A program made the position numbers and the translations under genes. The notes under the pieces were generated by a model. The model searched no databases, was not told where the DNA came from, and saw only the letters and a list, made by a program, of their open reading frames with translations. From assembly GCA_002431805.1 (NCBI GenBank), contig DJEE01000050.1, positions 1-5,777 of the forward strand: 5,777 nt of DNA, written 5' to 3'. Every line of letters begins with the position of its first letter. The stretch's first letter is position 1. Of the stretch, positions 1 to 4,497 are shown piece after piece. The DNA comes from Eggerthellaceae bacterium UBA5906 (lineage in GTDB: Bacteria; Actinomycetota; Coriobacteriia; Coriobacteriales; Eggerthellaceae).

Positions 1-171
1 GGCCGTGAACGCGCTCAGCGTGAGCTGCACGCCCGCGATCAGAGCGGCAACGCACGCCAGCGCGGCGACCAGCCACAGCACCTTGCGTTTGCGCAGGTTC
101 GTCTTTGGCTGCTCTCCTTGGCATTCCCGCTGATCTTTAAGCTCTTCGCTTGACTTTTGTTCCTCCGACAT
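1..171 (-). CDS. N-terminal part of a membrane-anchored or SipW-type exported protein (runs off window)
   Basis: This is the first 57 codons of an open frame that continues past the window edge. The ATG at 171 is preceded by a strong ribosome binding site (GGGAGG at 179-184, 7 bases upstream) and lies 16 bases after the stop of the 250-residue gene, so it is the next cistron of that operon. The product begins MSEEQKSSEELK, a charged cytoplasmic tail of about 30 residues. A basic patch (LRKRK) follows, then a hydrophobic helix at about residues 33-53 ending in LTLSAFTA. The Ala-Phe after the helix recalls the cleavage zone of SipW/TasA-type signal peptides, although the Trp and Asn of its neighbours are absent. 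By analogy with the neighbours it would be a further surface subunit. The mature domain is not in view, so a plain type II membrane protein is equally possible. Confidence 0.8.
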   Translation of the reverse strand, partial: MSEEQKSSEELKDQRECQGEQPKTNLRKRKVLWLVAALACVAALIAGVQLTLSAFTA

Positions 172-177
172 GCGCCG

Positions 178-187
178 CCCTCCCCTC
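178..187 (-). promoter_or_regulatory. Ribosome binding site of the partial left-edge gene
   Basis: The minus strand reads GAGGGGAGGG, a long purine-rich Shine-Dalgarno match that ends 6 bases before the ATG at 171. It fixes this start and links the gene to the upstream cistron, whose stop lies only 16 bases away. Confidence 0.8.
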
Positions 188-940
188 TTAATTGCTGCCG
201 CCACTGCGCGCAATGATATACAAGACATCGGTCTCTTTGATGTTGTCCGCCTTGGGCCACGAACACTCGATGATGTATTTGGTGGCGCTTGTCTCGGACT
301 TTGGCTCATCCAGGTCGTTCTCGCCTATCTTCTTGTAGCGATACAGCGTGCGCGCGTTCTTTTGGACGCTTTCATTTTCGCTAAAGGTTTGGGAGTCGAA
401 GTTACCAGCCGTGCTGTCACTGGTTGCAATGCCGGTGGAACCGTCTTCATTGATGGCCTTAAACCCCGTAACCTCATCACCCTTCTTCTTCCAGGCGTAG
501 TAATCGTTGAGGCCGTCACGTCCAACAACATCGGCGCCCTCGGGAGTCGACGTCACATCAGTTGCCCGGTAGACGTGAATCTGCAACCCCGATATGTTCG
601 TTGTGTTGGCAATTTGCAGCTCAAAACCTTGGCCCTGGCTCTCGACGCAGAAGGCACGCTTGCGCGTTACGGTGCCATCTTCCGAGGTTGTGTCTGCATC
701 CGCATCGGAAGTAAGATCCATCTGCTCCATTGCCGTTTGGTTGGGGCCTTTAATCTTGAGCCTAGCAGGACCCTCAACCTTACCGATAGTTGAAAGCGCC
801 TGGTTGTTCACAAACCAACTGAGCGACAAGCCGGCAATCAGCACGATTACGGCAATAACCGCCAGTATGCTCATCAGCAAACGACGATGATCGTAGGTCC
901 AATCCTTCAAGGTATCTATGCGGGTATTGACGTTGCTCAC
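188..940 (-). CDS. Exported/membrane-anchored protein with SWFVNN signal segment, 250 aa
   Basis: The start is a GTG at 940 that overlaps the TGA of the preceding gene (GTGA, 4 bases). It has a strong GGGAGGG site at 947-953, so translation is probably coupled to that gene. A short tail containing DHRR (residues 17-20) leads into a hydrophobic helix at about 21-40 that ends SLSWFVNNQ. Outside the membrane the chain is polar and Asp/Thr/Ser-rich. It contains a predicted beta strand GFELQIANTT (about 105-114), an SGLQIHVYRA strand (about 117-126), and a C-terminal block LYRYKKIGEN...YIIECSWPK...KETDVLYIIA (199-244). The Trp-Pro at 228-229 is positioned like the WVWPEY of the 348-residue protein. 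Cysteines at 98 and 226 could form a disulfide. There is no sorting signal or enzyme motif. It is probably an accessory or structural partner of the 348-residue protein. The family is not named with certainty. Confidence 0.85.
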   Translation of the reverse strand: MSNVNTRIDTLKDWTYDHRRLLMSILAVIAVIVLIAGLSLSWFVNNQALSTIGKVEGPARLKIKGPNQTAMEQMDLTSDADADTTSEDGTVTRKRAFCVESQGQGFELQIANTTNISGLQIHVYRATDVTSTPEGADVVGRDGLNDYYAWKKKGDEVTGFKAINEDGSTGIATSDSTAGNFDSQTFSENESVQKNARTLYRYKKIGENDLDEPKSETSATKYIIECSWPKADNIKETDVLYIIARSGGSN

Positions 941-1983
941 TGCACGCCCTCCCTCGCATTGAACTCAAGCTGCACGTATTTCACGCTGGTGCCGATATAT
1001 TCATCTGCGTTGTTGTAAAGGGCAGAACAGGTTGCCAACTGTGTAGAAGACATATCCTTGGCAAGGCTCGGCGCATGCGCTACGTCCACGCCATCCGCCG
1101 TAGCGTAGTAAAACTCATCCCTGTGGCTCTCCACGCCCTCGCCGCCGTTCACATACATCTGAAGCTCCGTGTAATCGAGGCTGGTGTCGCTAGCAAACAG
1201 GTTCTTGTAGTAGTTTGCGTTGCCCACCAGCACAAAATTCTGGATGTATTCGGGCCACACCCAATACACGTTCACCGTCACCGATTCGGTCGTATCTGTC
1301 GAGAGTACCGAGCCATTATCGTCTTTCTTATTAAAGTCGATCGGCTGAAGCACGATCTTGCTATCGGTAATGCGGTTTGAGTAATAGTCGCCGTCCTTAT
1401 CTCTAAAGAACAGCAGATGGCCCTTTGCAAGCTTAAGCAGAGCGTTATCTTCGCTACCTTTGGCGCTCTCATCTACGACGCTACCGTCTGCAAGCTTGAG
1501 GACTCGCAAAATATCAATAGTCACACCTTGCAGACTCGTGGTCAACGGCGTAACGGTAAACGTGATAACGCCGCGAGCCCCGGGATATAAACCGCCCGCA
1601 TCGTTGTTGTTGAGGTTTGAATTGAGCGTTACCGTCATAGAATGCTCGGTGCTCAAACCTTCAATTTCATCCTTTTCGCCATTCGTACGCTCACCGCGCT
1701 CGTAATAACCCACGTGTGCACCGTCTTCGCCCGCGCCAGCCGCCGTCATGGTGAAGGTTGCGCCCTGCGCACTCAAACCGCTGGTGGTTGCATTTACGCG
1801 GTTGTTGACCGCAAACCACGCTAGGCACGCAAGGATAATCACAACCACGGCAATCACAAACAGGCCGGACACGGCGAAGCGCTTCCAGAAGCCCTTGACC
1901 TCCTGGACGTGAGCATCAGCCGTTTGGCGGTATCCCTCCGCTGTTTTCGGCTCAGCTTCGATATGCTTATCTTCCGGCTTCAT
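937..1983 (-). CDS. TasA/camelysin-like exported protein with LAWFAVNN signal segment, 348 aa
   Basis: The open frame extends upstream to a TTG at 2070 (377 residues). I prefer the ATG at 1983, because a GGGG at 1992-1995 lies 8 bases upstream of it and an extended -10 (2075-2083) would start the transcript near 2068, leaving no room to read the TTG. A charged tail of about 35 residues precedes a helix at about 36-56 that ends LACLAWFAVNN. NATTSGLSAQGATFTM (64-79) follows and matches the post-signal block of the two upstream paralogues. LYPGARGVITFTV (132-144) resembles the PGD-type strand of TasA-like proteins. VYWVWPEYIQNF (239-250) is a W-x-W-P motif I associate with this broad family. The C-terminus is Asp/Tyr-rich, with one Cys outside the membrane (319). 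It heads a three-gene operon and is probably a fibre or matrix subunit. The family assignment comes from motifs only. Confidence 0.82.
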   Translation of the reverse strand: MKPEDKHIEAEPKTAEGYRQTADAHVQEVKGFWKRFAVSGLFVIAVVVIILACLAWFAVNNRVNATTSGLSAQGATFTMTAAGAGEDGAHVGYYERGERTNGEKDEIEGLSTEHSMTVTLNSNLNNNDAGGLYPGARGVITFTVTPLTTSLQGVTIDILRVLKLADGSVVDESAKGSEDNALLKLAKGHLLFFRDKDGDYYSNRITDSKIVLQPIDFNKKDDNGSVLSTDTTESVTVNVYWVWPEYIQNFVLVGNANYYKNLFASDTSLDYTELQMYVNGGEGVESHRDEFYYATADGVDVAHAPSLAKDMSSTQLATCSALYNNADEYIGTSVKYVQLEFNAREGVQ

Positions 1984-2074
1984 ATGCTTAGCCCCGTGCG
2001 AGGCAACGGCCCTTTCTTGCGTGTTTGCGTTCCGTGCTTCCACCGCGCGAAAAACGACAGAAAACAACAAATTT

Positions 2075-2083
2075 ATTTTACCA
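2075..2083 (-). promoter_or_regulatory. Candidate extended -10 promoter of the three-gene operon
   Basis: The minus strand reads TGGTAAAAT: a TAAAAT hexamer (5 of 6 to TATAAT) preceded by TG one base upstream, the extended -10 form. No good -35 hexamer lies 16-18 bases upstream, which fits an extended -10 or an activator-dependent promoter. The implied transcript start is near 2068. Confidence 0.42.
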
Positions 2084-2120
2084 TCGCAAGTAACGAAACC
2101 ATGTGCACAACAACAATTTC

Positions 2121-2150
2121 AAAACACGAAAACACGCAGATGAAAGCACG
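2121..2150 (-). repeat. CGTGTTTT repeats upstream of the operon promoter
   Basis: On the plus strand aaaacacg occurs twice in exact tandem (2121-2128 and 2129-2136). A near copy, gaaagcacg, lies at 2142-2150. Read on the minus strand these are CGTGTTTT, CGTGTTTT and CGTGCTTTC. They fall roughly 53-82 bases upstream of the proposed transcript start, where an activator could bind. The sequence is short and of low complexity, so it could be chance. Confidence 0.4.
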
Positions 2151-2234
2151 AATTACTCTAGGGCCGATCCCGAACAAGATAGATGAAGTGAACGCGCAGA
2201 AAGCCCGGCGTGGGTGGGCATGCTACATGCTACT

Positions 2235-3191
2235 TTAGCTTGCAGCTACACCCGCAAGGTTAACGGTGACGGTGTAGGTACTGGGGTCATCTTGGTTAGA
2301 GTTGTTGATGCAATCCGCATCAGTACCTTCTAGCCAGATGTAAACACGCATGATGACGCCATCGTAGTCAATACGGGAAGCAATAGGCGCTGCATTCTCC
2401 GTAGGTGCAACATAGTTGTCGCCATTTTTATTAGCTGCAAAATTATGCTGCGTACCATTCGTGCCGATCCACACGTAGTTTTTCTCAGCAATATGAGGAT
2501 ATGTGACAGGCATAAGAGACGATTCGTCTTTCACACACGTCCAGCCTTCTAGAGCCGTTGTATCATTGCCCTTGCCGGTTTCTTCTTTGGGGGCATAAAC
2601 AGCTATCAACTTTTCATCCCCGCTTGGCGTTTTGTCATCGAGATCTTGGATGGTAATGCCAACACGCATAGAATCAGGGACAACATTTGAAGTGGCGCCA
2701 CCCTTTGTTTGAACCTGAATAGCGCCGTTTTCATCGGAGCCGTCAAGATATGCATCACAATATCCGGTTTCGGTAATGGTGTACAGAACGTATTCACTCT
2801 TGATATATGCATAGTGATCGGTGTCCGCAACATACTTACCATCAGAATCGAGATTTTCCAATTTCGAATAGCTGGAAACCTTGCCGTCCTGCCCCCAACC
2901 TTGGCAGACGTACCAGCTTTTCACATCATTGGTAGATGCCGGGCTAATCTTATGACCGTCAGTAATGGCAACAAGCGATTGGTTGTTGCCATGCTGGGCA
3001 CCTTCGGAAAGCTTTGCAATCTGCAAAACAAAGTTATTTGCCTTAGCCGAAATGGTAGAGGTGGTGGCTTTTACTTCATGGTTAGAAACATACCAAGCAT
3101 ATGTTGCCACCGAAAGCGCGAACAAAGAAAGAAGAGCCATGACCGCAGCAGAGAGCAGCTGAATCTTCAACTGTTTAAAACCAGTCTCCAT
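2235..3191 (-). CDS. TasA/camelysin-like exported protein with TYAWYVSN signal peptide, 318 aa
   Basis: The ATG at 3191 has an excellent AAGGAGG site (3197-3203) 5 bases upstream. The longer in-frame start at 3257 abuts the terminator of the previous gene and is rejected. A basic tail (KQLK) leads to a helix at about 10-32 that ends SVATYAWYVSNHEV. This is a SipW-type signal peptide by analogy with TasA, with expected cleavage near TYA-WY. KATTSTISAKANNFVLQIA (41-59) follows and is almost the same as in the 273-residue paralogue. Inside the domain are PDSMRVGI (172-179) and VYIWLEGTDADC (283-294), followed by a terminal beta strand STYTVTVNLAG. The IWLEG-x-D-x-x-C motif is shared with the 383-residue protein. 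Cysteines at 96, 145, 219 and 294 could pair outside the cell. It is probably a fibre or matrix subunit. No enzyme motif or LPXTG is present. Confidence 0.9.
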   Translation of the reverse strand: METGFKQLKIQLLSAAVMALLSLFALSVATYAWYVSNHEVKATTSTISAKANNFVLQIAKLSEGAQHGNNQSLVAITDGHKISPASTNDVKSWYVCQGWGQDGKVSSYSKLENLDSDGKYVADTDHYAYIKSEYVLYTITETGYCDAYLDGSDENGAIQVQTKGGATSNVVPDSMRVGITIQDLDDKTPSGDEKLIAVYAPKEETGKGNDTTALEGWTCVKDESSLMPVTYPHIAEKNYVWIGTNGTQHNFAANKNGDNYVAPTENAAPIASRIDYDGVIMRVYIWLEGTDADCINNSNQDDPSTYTVTVNLAGVAAS

Positions 3192-3196
3192 GATGC

Positions 3197-3203
3197 CCTC
3201 CTT
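3197..3203 (-). promoter_or_regulatory. Ribosome binding site that decides the 318-aa start
   Basis: AAGGAGG on the minus strand is a near-perfect Shine-Dalgarno sequence 5 bases before the ATG at 3191. It rules out the 22-residue N-terminal extension that the frame would otherwise allow. Confidence 0.9.
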
Positions 3204-3216
3204 TTCACTGAATGAT

Positions 3217-3225
3217 ATTCTAGCA
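3217..3225 (-). promoter_or_regulatory. Extended -10 promoter of the 318-aa gene
   Basis: The minus strand reads TGCTAGAAT: TAGAAT (5 of 6 to TATAAT) with TG in the extended -10 position. It lies between the upstream terminator and the ATG. Transcription would start near 3210, giving a leader of about 19 bases that still contains the ribosome binding site. No clear -35 is seen. Confidence 0.5.
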
Positions 3226-3257
3226 AACGGCCCTAAATACCTACTGCACAACTGCAT

Positions 3258-3286
3258 AAAAAGGACTCCTCATTAGAGGAGTCCTT
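3258..3286 (-). terminator. Intrinsic terminator of the 273-aa gene
   Basis: The minus strand reads AAGGACTCCTC, loop TAAT, GAGGAGTCCTT, an 11-base-pair perfect stem (arms 3276-3286 and 3261-3271). A run of five T (3262-3258) overlaps the stem end. It separates the 273-residue gene from the promoter of the next gene. On the plus strand the stem is followed by AAG rather than a T run, so the terminator acts in the minus direction. Confidence 0.95.
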
Positions 3287-3290
3287 AAGC

Positions 3291-3320
3291 TTGCAGAAAT
3301 ACGGGGATATCATTCTGCAA
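3291..3320 (-). repeat. Stem-loop just upstream of the terminator
   Basis: ttgcagaa (3291-3298) and ttctgcaa (3313-3320) are exact inverted repeats around a 14-base spacer. The hairpin lies in the 3' untranslated region of the 273-residue gene, 4 bases before the terminator stem. It has no T run of its own. A role in protecting the mRNA 3' end is an inference. Confidence 0.6.
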
Positions 3321-3347
3321 AATAGCCCATAGAAAAGAACCTGATTA

Positions 3348-4169
3348 TTAGTGGTTGTCCGCAGTAGCTGTAAAGATAACGGTAATTTTCGATGAAGCAT
3401 TGTTCAAATTAGTCAAGTTATTTGAATACACTTCTTTATCGTTGCCATCGTAATATACATACATCTTGACTTCGGTATTTTCATCATGCTTAACGGTTAC
3501 GCCAGTCCCAAACTGACCAAGCTCCTCACCAGAATGGCCTGCGGAATCGGAAATCACACCATTTTTATCGCATAAAACCCAATCGTTACCACAAGTCACC
3601 AAAACACGAAGAGCATCGTCTAATCTCGTGTTCCCTTGGTCGGTCGTCCCTCCAGAAACGGTATCACTGGTGAGGATAGTCGTATCAGCCACCTTCAATT
3701 TCGTCAAATCGGTACCCTTTGAACTAATATTGAAAGTATTCTCCACAGCGTAATCTTTTGTTACGGCAGTTGCCGGAGAACCAACGTAAATCCAATCACC
3801 ACTCTTGTTATATCCATTTGCCGTAGGGTCAGTTCCATATGCAGTTTCGAAGTTATACGTCAGAGTGCCAACACTCTCATCGCCAGTTTTTTTCCCGTCT
3901 TTGTCGAAGTTATTTGACCATTGGGCCGGATATAGTGCATCACTATTTAGTGTTGCAACATCCGCCGTCAAATCAGAGGTCGTAGCAGTCGCGTTATATT
4001 TGATCTTCATAAACGCGGCGTTCGACTGTGCTGAAATGGTACTGGTAGTTGCCTTAACGGTATTGTTCGTTACAAACCATGCGTATGTACTGGCGGCTAG
4101 GGCTATTGCTGCTACCAGTACCATGGCGATGGCGGCACCCATCTGCTTTTTCAGTGCCTTAGTTTCCAT
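3348..4169 (-). CDS. TasA/camelysin-like exported protein with TYAWFVTNN signal peptide, 273 aa
   Basis: The ATG at 4169 has an AAAGGG site (4176-4181) 6 bases upstream. The N-terminus METKALKKQMG is basic, followed by a helix at about 11-29 that ends LAASTYAWFVTNN. This is the clearest SipW-type signal peptide in the window, with expected cleavage near TYA-WF. VKATTSTISAQ (38-48) matches the 318-residue paralogue. The mature part is rich in Thr, Asn and Asp, with short predicted strands. LDDALRVLVTCGNDWVLC (183-200) carries the Arg-Val core seen in the other members and two cysteines, 193 and 200. MYVYYDGND (236-244) takes the place of the IWLEG motif but lacks its Trp and Cys. The end is KITVIFTATADNH. 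It appears to be a single-gene transcript with its own leader and terminator, a layout that suits an abundantly made structural subunit. That role is an inference. Confidence 0.9.
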   Translation of the reverse strand: METKALKKQMGAAIAMVLVAAIALAASTYAWFVTNNTVKATTSTISAQSNAAFMKIKYNATATTSDLTADVATLNSDALYPAQWSNNFDKDGKKTGDESVGTLTYNFETAYGTDPTANGYNKSGDWIYVGSPATAVTKDYAVENTFNISSKGTDLTKLKVADTTILTSDTVSGGTTDQGNTRLDDALRVLVTCGNDWVLCDKNGVISDSAGHSGEELGQFGTGVTVKHDENTEVKMYVYYDGNDKEVYSNNLTNLNNASSKITVIFTATADNH

Positions 4170-4210
4170 GGCGGACCCTTTCTCTTCCCATTTATGTGCG
4201 GATGCTTGGG

Positions 4211-4229
4211 AAAAGCCCGCGCTCCGCGG
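4211..4229 (-). promoter_or_regulatory. Attenuator-like hairpin in the leader of the 273-aa gene
   Basis: The minus strand reads CCGCG-GAG-CGCGG (4229-4217) followed by GC and TTTT (4214-4211). A 5-base-pair all-GC stem with a short T run is a weak intrinsic terminator. If transcription begins near 4249, it lies inside the leader about 40 bases before the ATG. It could end read-through from upstream or attenuate the gene. The stem is short, so confidence is low. Confidence 0.35.
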
Positions 4230-4255
4230 CCGAGACGTTGTACCCCCTCGACATA

Positions 4256-4261
4256 CTTATA
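4256..4261 (-). promoter_or_regulatory. Possible -10 element of the 273-aa gene
   Basis: TATAAG on the minus strand matches TATAAT at 5 of 6 bases and lies upstream of the leader hairpin. There is no convincing -35 at the usual distance and no extended -10 TG, so this is a weak call. Confidence 0.25.
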
Positions 4262-4380
4262 GCGTAATGTATCACACCTAAGGTCACAGTTGCACGCTTA
4301 ACCCCTGATTATCCCCGCGTTCTCCGCGCAACCCACAACATATTGAGTCCCACTTAGCAGGGATGCCAACCATAGGCCGA

Positions 4381-4486
4381 AGGGCAACCGTGAACAGGGG
4401 ACGGAACGGGTGTTCGCGGTTGCCCTCACATTTCCCAAAGATTTATCGCGAACACCTCCTCCGTCCCCCGTTCACGCAGGTGCCCT
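4381..4486. repeat. Nested imperfect inverted-repeat element (REP/MITE-like)
   Basis: The left arm (4381-4418) and right arm (4447-4486) are inverted repeats with matching blocks. These are 4409-4418 with 4447-4456 (10 of 10), 4397-4405 with 4460-4468 (9 of 9), 4390-4395 with 4470-4475 (6 of 6) and 4381-4386 with 4481-4486 (6 of 6). Within the left half a second hairpin is possible: agggcaaccg (4381-4390) pairs with cggttgccct (4417-4426), and gaaca (4392-4396) pairs with tgttc (4411-4415), leaving a 14-base loop. The two folds exclude each other. The core ggggacgga recalls short palindromic intergenic elements mobilised by REP-associated transposases, but no transposase is present. It has no T run, so it is not a standard terminator, although it sits 12 bases after a stop codon. 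Confidence 0.7.
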
Positions 4487-4497
4487 ACCTGTCCCGC

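Larger units (their letters stand above)
1984..2234. other. Intergenic promoter region between the 318-aa and 348-aa genes
   Basis: No credible gene lies in these 251 bases, if the ATG at 1983 is the true start. The stretch is A+T-richer on its left half. On the minus strand, in reading order, it holds a small hairpin (GCATG-TAG-CATGC, 2230-2218) just after the stop of the 318-residue gene and three CGTGYTTT repeats (2121-2150). An extended -10 element follows (2083-2075), and then a leader of about 85 bases. No convincing intrinsic terminator was found for the upstream gene, so read-through into the operon below is possible. Confidence 0.6.
4170..4497. other. 328-base gene-free spacer with inverted-repeat element and leader of the 273-aa gene
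   Basis: No supported gene lies here. Open frames that cross it on the plus strand are out-of-frame shadows of the flanking genes. Next to the stop of the 383-residue gene is a nested inverted-repeat element (4381-4486). A further stretch of about 120 bases shows nothing I recognise. It is followed by a possible -10 (4256-4261), a G+C-rich hairpin followed by TTTT (4211-4229), and the ribosome binding site of the 273-residue gene. Confidence 0.7.

Noticed and set aside
170..793. Plus-strand open frame of 207 codons
   Set aside because: It lies wholly antisense within the 250-residue gene and its end of the partial gene, its product has no recognisable features, and no ribosome binding site precedes it.
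2203..2219. GCCC/GGGC pairing followed by TTTCT after the 318-aa gene (minus strand)
   Set aside because: The stem is only 4 base pairs with a 9-base loop and a broken T run, which is too weak to call a terminator.
2709..3215. Plus-strand open frame of 168 codons
   Set aside because: It is antisense to the 318-residue gene, which has a strong ribosome binding site, a signal peptide and paralogues. The antisense frame has none of these.
3805..4281. Plus-strand open frame of 158 codons with hydrophobic stretches
   Set aside because: It is the mirror of the 273-residue gene. Its hydrophobic runs come from the reverse complement of the signal peptide region.
4381..4486. Reading the inverted repeats as a CRISPR array or insertion sequence
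   Set aside because: There are only two arms in inverted, not direct, orientation, with no regular spacers and no transposase gene.
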